Assembly: GCF_028771845.1 (NCBI RefSeq)
Contig: NZ_CP118270.1
Location: 2,852,001-2,916,000, forward strand
From: Paenibacillus marchantiae
GTDB taxonomy: Bacteria > Bacillota > Bacilli > Paenibacillales > Paenibacillaceae
DNA: 64,000 bases
Direction: 5' to 3'
A program made the position numbers and the translations under genes. Within the stretch, counting starts at the first letter, position 1. Every line of letters begins with the position of its first letter. The notes under the pieces are model-generated. The model saw only the letters and a program-made list of their open reading frames with translations, did not search any database and had not been told where the DNA came from. Shown here one piece after another: positions 43,036 through 52,009 of the stretch.

Positions 43036-43709
43036 GAAACCGACTGGTATTGCAGGGAATTACACAGACTTTTGAAGATGGTGGAGTCAAACGGACGATA
43101 TTGGATAAGTTGGATCTTAAGGTGGCCGAAGGAGAGCTCGTCGCGGTCATGGGGCCTTCTGGCTCAGGCAAAAGTACATTTCTGTCCATCGCAGGTGCAC
43201 TACTTGAACCGACGGAGGGACAGGTTATGCTGGATGGCGCATCGATTATGGGCAAAAACAAACAGGACATATCCGATGTACGGCTCCAGCAGCTCGGGTT
43301 TATTTTTCAAAGTGCCAACCTCATTCCGTATCTGAAAGTGGAAGAACAACTGATGGTGGTCGCCAAGCTCGCTGGAACGGACAAAAACAAGGCAGAGAAG
43401 CGGGTCGATGAGTTGCTGGATACGGTAGGCTTATCGCATCGACGTAAGGCATATTCCGAGAAGCTTTCTGGCGGAGAACGCCAGCGGGTTGCCATTGCCA
43501 GAGCCTTGATGAATGATCCGGCCGTCCTGCTGGCGGATGAACCGACAGCCAGTCTGGATGCGGAACGTGGACTGGATATTGTGAGCATGATTGCACGGCT
43601 CGTGAAGGAGCAGGGCAAGAGTGCAGTCATGGTTACGCATGATGAGCGGATTTTGCCGCTATGTGATCGGGTTCTCTTTTTGGAAAACGGGAAACTGGTA
43701 CACCATTAG
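43032..43709 (+). CDS. hrtA: Heme exporter ATPase HrtA-like
   Basis: 225 residues (S. aureus HrtA 221). Walker A GPSGSGKST at 41-49, signature KLSGGERQRVAIARAL and Walker B VLLADEPTASLD are complete. It drives the HrtB permease, whose gene it overlaps by ATGA. Terminator follows. Confidence 0.82.
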   Translation: MRNRLVLQGITQTFEDGGVKRTILDKLDLKVAEGELVAVMGPSGSGKSTFLSIAGALLEPTEGQVMLDGASIMGKNKQDISDVRLQQLGFIFQSANLIPYLKVEEQLMVVAKLAGTDKNKAEKRVDELLDTVGLSHRRKAYSEKLSGGERQRVAIARALMNDPAVLLADEPTASLDAERGLDIVSMIARLVKEQGKSAVMVTHDERILPLCDRVLFLENGKLVHH

Positions 43710-43769
43710 TGGTCAGAGTGGAAAGTGTAAACTTTCTTTAGTTCAACTGAAATAACATTAGAAGGTCCA

Positions 43770-43806
43770 TGGATTCCCGATGGGAAAAGTGGCCTTCTTT
43801 TTTCTT
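43770..43806 (+). terminator. Terminator of hrtBA
   Basis: AGAAGGTCC pairs with GGCCTTCT around an inner TTCCC/GGGAA pair, followed by a T-rich run. Confidence 0.75.
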
Positions 43807-43877
43807 TTTTGATCTATAATGAGAGATAGAACTTATAATGGAAGATTTGTTTTACATAGAGAGGATCGGATAGAAAA

Positions 43878-44420
43878 ATGAAGACTTTGGATCGGGAACA
43901 GTTCCCGGCGCTCAGCACATCGATTCATTGGGGAATTGTTAAAGCGGAGTTTAGATTGAATGACATCGTGGATGAAACGCTGGTAAGCAATGTGAGCATT
44001 ATCCCGTTTGTGGGGGAACGAGTGGTTGTTTTTCAGATCGATAACGGAAAATGGGAGCTGCCCGGAGGAACGTTGGAGGTAGGAGAGAAGTATATGGATG
44101 GTCTGCAACGTGAAGTGATGGAGGAGCTCGGAGCCAAGTTGGTCACGTATCGGGTGTTTGGACAATTTCATTGCATGTCGAGTGCACCTGAGCCGTATAG
44201 ACCGCATATTCCACATCCTCATTTTGTGAGAATTATTGGCTATGGAGAAGTTGAACTCGTTGGCCAACCGCTGAATCCGATGGATGGGGAACAGGTAATT
44301 GCCGTAGAGGTTGTGGAAATTGGTGAAGCGATAAGGAGATTTGAAGAACAGAATAGATATGATATCGCGGAAATGTACCGATTGGCCTATTTGCTGCGAG
44401 AAGAAGCAAACGGTGAGTAA
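43878..44420 (+). CDS. NUDIX hydrolase
   Basis: 180 residues. Nudix box GGTLEVGEKYMDGLQREVME followed by ELG matches G-x5-E-x7-REUxEExG. The N-terminal part WGIVKAEFRLNDIVDETL and a His-rich PYRPHIPHPHFVRII may set substrate choice, which is unknown. Single gene; start ATG with GAGAGGATCGGATAG upstream. Confidence 0.82.
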   Translation: MKTLDREQFPALSTSIHWGIVKAEFRLNDIVDETLVSNVSIIPFVGERVVVFQIDNGKWELPGGTLEVGEKYMDGLQREVMEELGAKLVTYRVFGQFHCMSSAPEPYRPHIPHPHFVRIIGYGEVELVGQPLNPMDGEQVIAVEVVEIGEAIRRFEEQNRYDIAEMYRLAYLLREEANGE

Positions 44421-44440
44421 CTGGAATGCTAGTTTATTCT

Positions 44441-44475
44441 AAATCCTTAAATCTTAAATCTTAAATCTTAAATCC
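44441..44475 (+). repeat. 7-bp tandem repeat
   Basis: Five units of seven bases: TAAATCC, then TTAAATC four times. It lies 21 nt after a stop and 18 nt before the next ATG, where copy changes could shift spacing. Similar to the array at 21961-21995. Confidence 0.85.
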
Positions 44476-44492
44476 TACAAACTTCGGAGGTT

Positions 44493-44999
44493 ATGATGAT
44501 TAGAGATGAAATTAATGAGCTGCTGGATGCTCTACCGGAACATGAACTGAACGTGATTTACTCGCGAATCGAGCTAGTGCACCGCAAATATATGTATAAC
44601 AAAAATTTGGAGGACAAGGGGGTCCTTGTGACTGAATTGTGCGAGGAATCCGAAGGAATTATACAGAAATGGGATAACACATTTGCCAAGAGCATCAGTG
44701 AAGAGGTAAAAGAGGCTATCTATTATAGCCAGTACAAGTGGCATATGTTCAGTTATGAGAAACAGGATTGCCTAACAGACGATGCAGCACGAGATGCTTT
44801 TAATGCCGAAAATAAAAACGAATTGTATGTCATGTATCAACATACACCATTCATACAGGTATTTCAGAATGCGAATAAGGTCATCGCAGAAGATTTTGAT
44901 TCGGAACAGGATATTTATATTTTTGACCAAGCGTTCACGTGGACGTATGTACATACCCATGAATCCATGTGCGGACCGTATTTTTATAAAGTGAAGTAA
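44493..44999 (+). CDS. DUF4275-family protein
   Basis: 168 residues. The last 110 residues match DUF4275: WDNTFAKSISEEVKE, YKWHMFSYEKQDCL, YVMYQHTPFIQVFQNA and FTWTYVHTHESMCGPYF. The N-terminal 50 residues form a charged helical stretch. Function unknown. GGAGG is close before ATG-ATG at 44493/44496. Confidence 0.75.
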   Translation: MMIRDEINELLDALPEHELNVIYSRIELVHRKYMYNKNLEDKGVLVTELCEESEGIIQKWDNTFAKSISEEVKEAIYYSQYKWHMFSYEKQDCLTDDAARDAFNAENKNELYVMYQHTPFIQVFQNANKVIAEDFDSEQDIYIFDQAFTWTYVHTHESMCGPYFYKVK

Positions 45000-45080
45000 C
45001 AAGGAGCAGTAAGGAGTAACAAGTGAGAAGTTTGGAGTCCACTTAATAAACACACGAATACCTGCCGGAGGAGCCATCTG

Positions 45081-46124
45081 ATGCGTAAGAGGTCGATTAA
45101 AATATTCAGACGCGCCATGCTTAGTATTCTTTTACTCGTAATAATTGCTCTGATCTTTCCCACTTGGACCCCTGGGATCAAGGGAGAGAATAGTATCAGC
45201 ACGTTAGGACAGGTCGAGATCAATGGTGTTGGTCATGAGGTTATGATTCGCGGGGTAGATCGGAACAATCCTATCCTTCTTTATGTACATGGTGGCCCTG
45301 GTTGCTCCGAGATTCCTTATGTAAGGAAGTATCAGCAGGAGCTTGAGCAACATTTTACTATTGTGCATTATGATCAACGTGGAAGTGGAAAGTCATATCA
45401 TTTCATGGAGGATTATTCGGATGTGACTTCAGATGTGCTTGTAGATGATTTGCTGGCATTAACGGATTACGTCACTGCCGAACTGGGGCAAAGAAAAGTT
45501 ACGCTGGTCGGTCATTCATTTGGTACATACATAGGGACAAAATCGGCGGCCAAAGCACCTGAAAAATTCGTTGCTTATATAGGTATTGGACAAGTAGCTG
45601 ATACTGTGCAGAGCGAGTTGGATAGTTTGGAATATACGATCGCACAAGCGAGACAAGCCAACAGCACAGCGGATGTGGAAAGTCTGGAACGGCTTCGAGT
45701 TCCGATTGAGCGAGGCGAGCAGTACACACCAAGAAAGTTGGTTCGCAAATACGGCGGTGCGGCTAGGCTTATTGATGACAACAGGGACTATATGCTCGGC
45801 TTTCTTTTGGGAACCGAATATAATGCACTGGATGTGATTCGGTATTCGATGGGAGTGCAGGCTACACAAGAAATTCTCCTGAAGGAGGGGTCCACCAACC
45901 ATTTGCCAGACATTGTAGATCAGCTGGAGATACCGACTTTTTTTGTTATGGGAAAGTATGATTATATGACGTCTGTGGATGCGGCAAGGGATTATTTCGA
46001 TGAGCTTGGAGCACCCGAAAAAGATTTTGTTGTATTTGAAGAATCGGCTCATTACCCACAGTTCGAGGAGAAAGAACGATTTGCAGCGTGGTTGATAGGG
46101 GTATTAAAGGTATTAAACTTTTGA
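45081..46124 (+). CDS. Membrane-anchored alpha/beta hydrolase (proline iminopeptidase-like)
   Basis: 347 residues: one N-terminal membrane helix, then an alpha/beta hydrolase domain. Oxyanion motif YVHGGPG, HYDQRGSGKS, nucleophile Ser in LVGHSFGTYIG, acid in VMGKYDYMTSVD and His in EESAHYPQF. HGGPG with DQRGSG is typical of proline iminopeptidases and related peptidases. Substrate unknown. A GCCGGAGGAG ribosome binding site precedes the ATG. Confidence 0.8.
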   Translation: MRKRSIKIFRRAMLSILLLVIIALIFPTWTPGIKGENSISTLGQVEINGVGHEVMIRGVDRNNPILLYVHGGPGCSEIPYVRKYQQELEQHFTIVHYDQRGSGKSYHFMEDYSDVTSDVLVDDLLALTDYVTAELGQRKVTLVGHSFGTYIGTKSAAKAPEKFVAYIGIGQVADTVQSELDSLEYTIAQARQANSTADVESLERLRVPIERGEQYTPRKLVRKYGGAARLIDDNRDYMLGFLLGTEYNALDVIRYSMGVQATQEILLKEGSTNHLPDIVDQLEIPTFFVMGKYDYMTSVDAARDYFDELGAPEKDFVVFEESAHYPQFEEKERFAAWLIGVLKVLNF

Positions 46125-46141
46125 ATAAGCGAGGGATCTTG

Positions 46142-46645
46142 ATGGAGCAAATTAATACTAAACTCATAACTAGACTTGCATTACCGGAAGAAGCTTCCAT
46201 TGTGTTGAACCTATGGCAGGAGTCTGCCCGATGGCTGAACTCCAAAGAGATATTTCAATGGCGTCCTGAGTATTTCAATTTGGAACAAGTAAATGAATTC
46301 ATGACGGATGGATCTGACGTATATCTTGCTGAAATAAATCATGAAATCGTAGGGACGTATACCTTAACGTGGTCAGATCCCCTGATTTGGGAAGAGCTCG
46401 ACAACACCAATTCCGGATACATACACCGATTTGCAGTGAATAGAGATTTTAAAGGGCAAAATATAGGCCTGCTCCTTCTAAAATCAGCAGAAGAGAACAT
46501 TAGGCAAAAAGGTAAAACCTTGATCAGGCTAGATTGCATGGCAGATAACCTGAGACTTAATCAATACTATAAAGACTATGGATTCCAATACATTCGCAGA
46601 ATGAAACAGGGGAACTGGAGTGCCAGTCTGTATGAAAAAGAATGA
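46142..46645 (+). CDS. GNAT N-acetyltransferase
   Basis: About 167 residues from ATG 46142, with GAGGG upstream. The GNAT fold is seen in YIHRFAVNRDFKGQNIGLLL (acetyl-CoA loop) and RLDCMADNLRLNQYYKDYGF. It starts 17 nt after the hydrolase stop. Target unknown. Confidence 0.8.
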   Translation: MEQINTKLITRLALPEEASIVLNLWQESARWLNSKEIFQWRPEYFNLEQVNEFMTDGSDVYLAEINHEIVGTYTLTWSDPLIWEELDNTNSGYIHRFAVNRDFKGQNIGLLLLKSAEENIRQKGKTLIRLDCMADNLRLNQYYKDYGFQYIRRMKQGNWSASLYEKE

Positions 46646-46700
46646 TGGTGTCTCTATCGACTTCATTAAACCCGTAAGTGTATAAAAAGGGGGGCTATTC

Positions 46701-47678
46701 ATGCTTTTATCCTATCATCCAATGAAAATAGTTGATGCAGAAAAAATCGTTACCTGGAAGTATGAAAATGAATATGCGATGTACAGTTTCTCTAAATCCA
46801 ATGAAGATATTCAAGAATTAATGAATGGGGAGTACTTTTCAGTCCTGGATGAACTGGAGAGGGTAGTGGGATTTATTTGTTGTGGGGAATCAGCACGTGT
46901 ACCGGGAGGAACCTTAATCGGACTGTATCAAGAAGAAGGATATCTGGATATAGGCCTTGGATTAGATCCAGATCTGACAGGGCAAAAGAAAGGATCGGTA
47001 TTCCTTAAACAAAGTTTAGCATTCTTACAAAACCAATTTAATAGTTCTCATTTTCGACTGGTGGTTGCCACATTCAACGAACGAGCAATTAAAGTGTATG
47101 AGCGGACAGGCTTTAAAAGAGATAAGGAGTTTCATAGCAAAGTGAATGGCGAGGACATGTTATTTATCAGTATGAAAATGGAAATGTCCATCTACTCTTT
47201 TGAAGAAATAACGGAGCAGGATTTGACTGAAGTCAGAGAAATATATAATTACTACGTTTCCAACACGACTATCTCGTTTCATACTGAAGAATTGACCCTG
47301 GAAGAAATCAAGGCATCTGTCATAAACAGAGATCCGCGCTTTAAATCGTTTGTCATTAAAGAAGAGAACGAAATTAAAGGGTATGTGCTAATTACGCAAT
47401 ACAAGAGCAAACAAGCCTATGACTTCTCGGGAGAAGTAACCATTTATTTGAAACCGGATATTGTAGGGAAGGGCATTGGTGGAACGGCACTGCGATTTAT
47501 AGAGAATGTTGCGCGCGAGCAAGGGTTCTACACCTTAATTGCTACGGTATGCATGGAAAACACACGCAGCAAGTCCCTGTTCGAAAAGCATGGGTATGAG
47601 CAATGTGCGATGTTTAAAGGCGTGGGATATAAATTTGATCGCAGATTGGATATTGGTAGTTTCCAAAAGGTGTTGTAA
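46701..47678 (+). CDS. Double GNAT acetyltransferase (fusion)
   Basis: 325 residues with two GNAT domains in tandem. The first (1-155) contains LDIGLGLDPDLTGQKKGSVF and FRLVVATFNERAIKVYERTG. The second (160-325) has EIYNYYVSNTTISFHTEEL and DIVGKGIGGTALRFIE, resembling phosphinothricin/methionine-sulfoximine acetyltransferases (PAT). Tandem GNATs are seen in some resistance enzymes, but the substrates here are unknown. A GGGGGG-type ribosome binding site precedes the ATG. Confidence 0.8.
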   Translation: MLLSYHPMKIVDAEKIVTWKYENEYAMYSFSKSNEDIQELMNGEYFSVLDELERVVGFICCGESARVPGGTLIGLYQEEGYLDIGLGLDPDLTGQKKGSVFLKQSLAFLQNQFNSSHFRLVVATFNERAIKVYERTGFKRDKEFHSKVNGEDMLFISMKMEMSIYSFEEITEQDLTEVREIYNYYVSNTTISFHTEELTLEEIKASVINRDPRFKSFVIKEENEIKGYVLITQYKSKQAYDFSGEVTIYLKPDIVGKGIGGTALRFIENVAREQGFYTLIATVCMENTRSKSLFEKHGYEQCAMFKGVGYKFDRRLDIGSFQKVL

Positions 47679-47681
47679 CGT

Positions 47682-48689
47682 ATGAGTAATGTTCAATATA
47701 ATCTAAAATTCGAAAAACTCGTCGCTGAATTAGAACTTGGTGAGTTGAACAGTAAGCCCAAGGCAATCTCGGGTGGGCTTTTACATCGCATGTATGCCAT
47801 TGAAACTACACATGCCAAATATGCTGTGAAAGCACTGAATCCTCAAATTATGAGTAGACCTACAGCTATGCAGAATTATATCCAATCCGAAAAAATAGCA
47901 AACGTGGCAGCAAATTTTATCCATGCTCAACCTGCCAAAGTGATAAACGGTTCTTCAATGCAGATCTTAGATCATCAATGTTATCTTATATTTGACTGGA
48001 TCGATGGTAAAAGTCTGGAGCTTCATGAAGTAATCGAAACCCATTGTGAGCATATGGGCATGATTCTTGCGGAGATTCATATAACTGATTTTTCACAGCT
48101 TCATATTCCTGACCTTCAGTTGGATGATTCCAAAGAAACCGATTGGAATGATTATTTAAACAAAGGGCAGACAGAAAATTCGGATTGGACAATCTTATTA
48201 GCTGATAACATTCAAAAGCTCTATGAGTGGAGTGCTCAGGCAAAAAATGCATCAGGAATACTGGCTTCAGATGCAGTTATTAGCCATAGAGATCTTGAAC
48301 CTAAGAACGTGATGTGGCAGCAGGACAACCCCATCATTATTGATTGGAAATCAGCGGGTTATATCAATCCGATGCATGATCTGTTGGAAACAGCGATGTA
48401 TTGGTCTATGGATCAGACCGGAAACGTGGGCAAAGAAAGGTTCTTGGCTTTTATAAATGGATATCGGTCTCGAGTGGGGAATTTAAACGCCAATTGGAGA
48501 AGGGTTCTCGAAATTGGTTTTTCCGGGAAATTGGATTGGCTCGAATACAGTCTGAAACGCTCTTTGTGGATTGAATGCACAGACGGTGAAGAGCAACAGT
48601 TGGGAACATCACAAGTTACATGGACTATAGAGGCTTTAAAACAATACGAGGATAAGATCTCCGATGTTGAGCACTGGTTGAGTAGCTAA
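47682..48689 (+). CDS. Aminoglycoside phosphotransferase-fold kinase
   Basis: 335 residues with the APH/choline kinase fold: catalytic loop ISHRDLEPKNVMW (Asp base, Asn) and metal site IIDWKSAGYINP. It may phosphorylate an antibiotic or a small metabolite; family members do both. It lies 3 nt after the double GNAT gene and is probably co-transcribed, which could mean a small-molecule modification pair. Confidence 0.8.
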   Translation: MSNVQYNLKFEKLVAELELGELNSKPKAISGGLLHRMYAIETTHAKYAVKALNPQIMSRPTAMQNYIQSEKIANVAANFIHAQPAKVINGSSMQILDHQCYLIFDWIDGKSLELHEVIETHCEHMGMILAEIHITDFSQLHIPDLQLDDSKETDWNDYLNKGQTENSDWTILLADNIQKLYEWSAQAKNASGILASDAVISHRDLEPKNVMWQQDNPIIIDWKSAGYINPMHDLLETAMYWSMDQTGNVGKERFLAFINGYRSRVGNLNANWRRVLEIGFSGKLDWLEYSLKRSLWIECTDGEEQQLGTSQVTWTIEALKQYEDKISDVEHWLSS

Positions 48690-48747
48690 ATCCGAGATAC
48701 GAGATAATTGTTATCCCATAAACATAAAACGGAAAGGTGTGAACTGC

Positions 48748-49041
48748 ATGGTAAACGCAAAAGGAACACTAAGAACATGCGAACAAGGGCATTCCTATTA
48801 CAAAAGTAGCGATTGTCCGACCTGTCCAGTCTGTGAGAAGGAACGGAAACCGAAAGAGGGATTTCTTTCCTTGCTGTCTGCACCCGCCAGACGTGCGCTG
48901 GAGAATCAGGGAATTACGTCATTGCAGCTACTCTCGCAATACTCCGAAAAAGAGATTTTGAAGCTGCACGGGATCGGGCCTTCTGCAATGCCAAAACTTC
49001 GACAAGCACTTGAAGAAGAGGGATTATCTTTTGAAGAGTAA
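48748..49041 (+). CDS. Zinc-ribbon protein with an RNA polymerase alpha-CTD-like helix-hairpin-helix
   Basis: About 97 residues. The N-terminus has four Cys in the pattern C-x-x-G-H... C-x-x-C-x-x-C (CEQGHSYYKSSDCPTCPVCE), a zinc ribbon. The rest, RALENQGITSLQLLSQYSEK followed by LHGIGPSAMPKLRQAL, is the helix-hairpin-helix of the RNA polymerase alpha C-terminal domain family. It may bind DNA or nucleotide; role unknown. ATG 48748 has AAAGG 10 nt upstream; a GTG at 48739 is an alternative. Confidence 0.7.
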   Translation: MVNAKGTLRTCEQGHSYYKSSDCPTCPVCEKERKPKEGFLSLLSAPARRALENQGITSLQLLSQYSEKEILKLHGIGPSAMPKLRQALEEEGLSFEE

Positions 49042-49052
49042 CCCTCTTTTGT
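49014..49052 (+). terminator. Terminator overlapping the gene end
   Basis: AGAGGGATTA and TAACCCTCTTTT pair around a 12-nt loop, followed by TTTG. The left arm is the end of the coding sequence. Confidence 0.6.
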
Positions 49053-49187
49053 TGGTCAATGGCTTTAATTGGAGAAATTGGCATCATACCTCTTCCTCGC
49101 ATTGTATAATAATACAGTTGTGTAAAAGTTTACACGAGAAAGAGGAATCATCTCAGAATAACAAAACAGAATAGGAGATGTTATTTA

Positions 49188-49694
49188 GTGGAACCACAAA
49201 TTGAAGAAAAGAAGGTTGATTATAGACCTTTGGGTATATCAGGACTTGGGGGATGGTTGATTCTCGTCCATATTGGACTTTATCTCACCATCATTATGCT
49301 TGTTGTGCAATTATTTCAATACCTTGTACCTTCAATGACTAGAGAGACTTGGGAGCTCTTAACTTCCAAACAATCTGACTATTATCACGCATGGTGGGGC
49401 CCGGTTCTCATTTTTGAAACGGTATATAATGTGCTATTTTTAGTATTTAGCGTATATACGCTGATTACGTTTTATAGAAAGAAATCGATATTCCCTCGTC
49501 TTATGATTATGTTTTACAGTGTCAGTCTAGCCGTGGGCATTATTGATTATCTGTTGTTACTTCAGATTCCTATGGCGGTAGAACTTGAGGATGGAAGTTC
49601 GTTAAAAGGGATAGGCAGGTCGGTACTCACCTGTGCCATATGGATTCCTTATTTTATCAAATCAGTTCGAGTTCACAATACGTTTGTCAGATAA
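49188..49694 (+). CDS. DUF2569-family membrane protein
   Basis: 168 residues with four membrane helices and the DUF2569 N-terminal pattern LGISGLGGWLILVHIGLYLT. Function unknown. Start is GTG 49188, with a GGAGATGTTATTTA stretch upstream. Terminator follows. Confidence 0.75.
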   Translation: MEPQIEEKKVDYRPLGISGLGGWLILVHIGLYLTIIMLVVQLFQYLVPSMTRETWELLTSKQSDYYHAWWGPVLIFETVYNVLFLVFSVYTLITFYRKKSIFPRLMIMFYSVSLAVGIIDYLLLLQIPMAVELEDGSSLKGIGRSVLTCAIWIPYFIKSVRVHNTFVR

Positions 49695-49699
49695 AAACA

Positions 49700-49739
49700 T
49701 AAGCCCCGACCTAAGATGGAAGATCTAGGGCCGGGGTTT
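49700..49739 (+). terminator. Terminator
   Basis: AAGCCCCG pairs with CGGGGTTT around a longer interrupted middle (ACC/GGC), and the 3' arm ends in TTTG. Confidence 0.65.
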
Positions 49740-49772
49740 GTTATAAGGGTTTCAAATAGAGGAGGAGATATC

Positions 49773-50387
49773 TTGAAAATTTTCTTAGTAAGGCACGGGA
49801 TGGATGAGGAGGGTTACAGAGGTGGCTGGAGTCAGCGAGGGCTCATTGAGGAAGGTATTAATCAATCGGCGAGGCTCGGAGATTACCTGTACCATCATTC
49901 AGAGCAATATAAGATAAACACGGTGATTAGCAGTGATCTTCCGCGTGCAGTACAGACTGCCAAAGAGCTTGAAAAAAGACTGAACATAAAGGGGCTTTAT
50001 CTGAAAGACTGGAGAGAAATGAACAACGGAGATTTGGCTGGAATGCCAAATGAGGAAGCAGAAGTGAAATATGCAGGAGTTTATTTTAACACTCTTGGAA
50101 TGGATAACCCGTTTCCAGGAGGAGAAAGTCCTCGGAATTTTTATAACAGAATCTGTACATCCTTTCGGGATTTATGCCGAAGTATAGAGGAGCAACAGAT
50201 CAAATCGAATGTTCTACTGGTCACGCACGGCGGAGTAATCAACATCCTTTATTATCTCTTAGGAAACCAAAATTGGACCAATACATCGGTGTTTCATTCT
50301 ATTGGGAATACCAGTGTTCATACGCTTGAAAAAGGAGTGAATGGTTGGGAGTTTAGCAGCATGAATATGATGAGTCATCTAGGTTAG
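49773..50387 (+). CDS. Histidine phosphatase family protein (phosphoglycerate mutase-like)
   Basis: About 204 residues from TTG 49773 (MKIFLVRHGMDEEGYRG), with AGGAGGAG upstream. Motifs: catalytic His8 in LVRHG, SSDLPRAVQTAKEL with a second phosphate ligand Arg, and a second His in LLVTHGGVINIL. A bidirectional terminator follows. Substrate unknown. Confidence 0.8.
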   Translation: MKIFLVRHGMDEEGYRGGWSQRGLIEEGINQSARLGDYLYHHSEQYKINTVISSDLPRAVQTAKELEKRLNIKGLYLKDWREMNNGDLAGMPNEEAEVKYAGVYFNTLGMDNPFPGGESPRNFYNRICTSFRDLCRSIEEQQIKSNVLLVTHGGVINILYYLLGNQNWTNTSVFHSIGNTSVHTLEKGVNGWEFSSMNMMSHLG

Positions 50388-50396
50388 AAAAGGGAG

Positions 50397-50435
50397 TATA
50401 TAAAGACTGCCGACAGGTGCCGTCAGTCTTTATAT
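50397..50435. terminator. Bidirectional terminator
   Basis: The arms 50397-50413 and 50419-50435 pair over about 15 bp with two mismatches between convergent genes. Confidence 0.75.
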
Positions 50436-50442
50436 ATATTAT

Positions 50443-50874
50443 TTAGTTTATCTGAAGCAGACGTACTATTTCACCATCTATTACTTCTTCACTAGTTTTT
50501 ATAAACCCTAAAGATTCATACAACTTTCCTGCAATTAGATTGTCTGGTCGGTGTCCAATCATGATTCTTGTGCAATTTGAAATACGCATAAGCTGAATCA
50601 AAGTTTTCATTGCTGCCTTGCCATAACCTTTTCCTTGATGCTTCTCGTCAATCATTATGGCAGGAATCCAGTAGTTATCATCCTTGTCTGGGTTCGCACA
50701 GAATACGAGAAAACCGACTAAAACCTCTTCCGAGTAAATAGCACGTAATTCAAAATCATCAACATATTTAGATTCAGCAATCCAATAAACGACAGGTGCA
50801 GCAAAGATATTAAGCTGTTCTGGCTTAACTTTAAGCTGGGTACATTCATACCAATTTTCATTAGAACATATCAA
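50443..50874 (-). CDS. GNAT N-acetyltransferase (spermine/spermidine type)
   Basis: 143 residues. IMIDEKHQGKGYGKAAMKTL is the acetyl-CoA loop, and GHRPDNLIAGKLYESLGF the conserved end. It resembles the BltD/PaiA-type diamine acetyltransferases. Start is TTG with a weak ribosome binding site. Its 5' end faces the PdxH-like gene. Confidence 0.75.
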   Translation of the reverse strand: MICSNENWYECTQLKVKPEQLNIFAAPVVYWIAESKYVDDFELRAIYSEEVLVGFLVFCANPDKDDNYWIPAIMIDEKHQGKGYGKAAMKTLIQLMRISNCTRIMIGHRPDNLIAGKLYESLGFIKTSEEVIDGEIVRLLQIN

Positions 50875-50953
50875 TCATTTCAAAACAAATAGTTGAGAAA
50901 ATGGCCTACTACGCTACAATGGAATGAAATGGAAGTATAAGGAGGTTGCAGAT

Positions 50954-51610
50954 ATGATTAATAAACCAAGTGATTTGTTGCGTGGGTTGAAGTCCTTGTC
51001 TGGACCTTTTCCGACTTGGGACACCGAACAGTTACCGGATCGACCAGGGGATCTTTTTCTGGAATGGCTGAGACTGGCTATAGATTACGGGGTGAAAGAA
51101 CCTCATGCGATGACGATTTCGACAGTGGATTCGAATGGTTTTCCTGATGCACGAGTATTGATAATGAAAGACGTAGTTGACGAAGCTTTTTATTTTGCAT
51201 CTGGCTCGGAGAGTCGAAAAGGACAGCAGCTGGAGAACAATCCGCATGTGGCACTGACCTTTTACTGGCCTACATTGGGCAGACAGATCCGCATAAGAGG
51301 AGAAGCCGTGGATATGGGCGAGGAAGCAGGTGCAGCGGATTTTCGGAAAAGATCGGCAGGTGCGCGCGCAGTTGCGATGACAGGACGACAGAGTCAGGAG
51401 CTGGAGAGTGAGGAAGAATTGGAACGCGCCATTGCCGCTCAGAAGGAGCGGATCAGTCGAGATCCTGATGTTGTGACACCGAATTGGAGACTGTACGCCG
51501 TGAACGCAAAGGAAGTTGAGTTCTGGCAGGGAGACTCGGAACGAAAGCATGTGCGAATTCAATATATTCTGCATCAAGGGCAATGGAAGCACCAGAGGTT
51601 ATGGCCGTGA
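50954..51610 (+). CDS. PdxH-like pyridoxamine 5'-phosphate oxidase
   Basis: About 218 residues from ATG 50954 with AAGGAGG upstream. Motifs: HAMTISTVDSNGFPDARVLI, FASGSESRKGQQLENNPHVA, FYWPTLGRQIRIRGEA and VEFWQGDSERKHVRIQY, as in FMN-dependent PdxH that makes pyridoxal 5'-phosphate. Family members of this length may act on other substrates, and the Bacillus PLP route PdxST does not need PdxH. Confidence 0.82.
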   Translation: MINKPSDLLRGLKSLSGPFPTWDTEQLPDRPGDLFLEWLRLAIDYGVKEPHAMTISTVDSNGFPDARVLIMKDVVDEAFYFASGSESRKGQQLENNPHVALTFYWPTLGRQIRIRGEAVDMGEEAGAADFRKRSAGARAVAMTGRQSQELESEEELERAIAAQKERISRDPDVVTPNWRLYAVNAKEVEFWQGDSERKHVRIQYILHQGQWKHQRLWP

Positions 51611-51632
51611 TTTTATAAAGGGGGGAATATGT

Positions 51633-51941
51633 GTGAGTCGTAGAACTACAGGGACACTGCTGCTGGTCATAGCGGCATTTCTGTACAGTGTTCGATATTT
51701 GAGTGCTGCCATTTTTGGTTCTGGTGTGGCTTCGTGGAATTCGGAATTGTTTCAGGAGATGCTGAATTATGTGGGAACCGCTCCGCAAAGTTGGAGTATA
51801 GCTGCTTTAATCCTGGGTTTGTTCTATTTAGTATGGGCGGAATATGAAGCAACCAGCTCCAAAACCAAAGAAAGTCTCAAGCGTTTTGTGAGTTATGAAT
51901 CTGTAGATCAAGAAGCGGGAAGCCAGAACAAAACAGATTAA
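51633..51941 (+). CDS. Small two-helix membrane protein
   Basis: About 102 residues from GTG 51633 with GGGGGAA upstream. Two hydrophobic helices (about 5-27 and 48-70) and a charged tail. No family recognised. It begins 22 nt after the PdxH-like gene. Confidence 0.55.
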   Translation: MSRRTTGTLLLVIAAFLYSVRYLSAAIFGSGVASWNSELFQEMLNYVGTAPQSWSIAALILGLFYLVWAEYEATSSKTKESLKRFVSYESVDQEAGSQNKTD

Positions 51942-52009
51942 CTGGATAGTGTGAGTTCTTATCAGCAACAGTTGCTAAATTAATTTGTATAAGCTGGGGA
52001 GGCATACAT

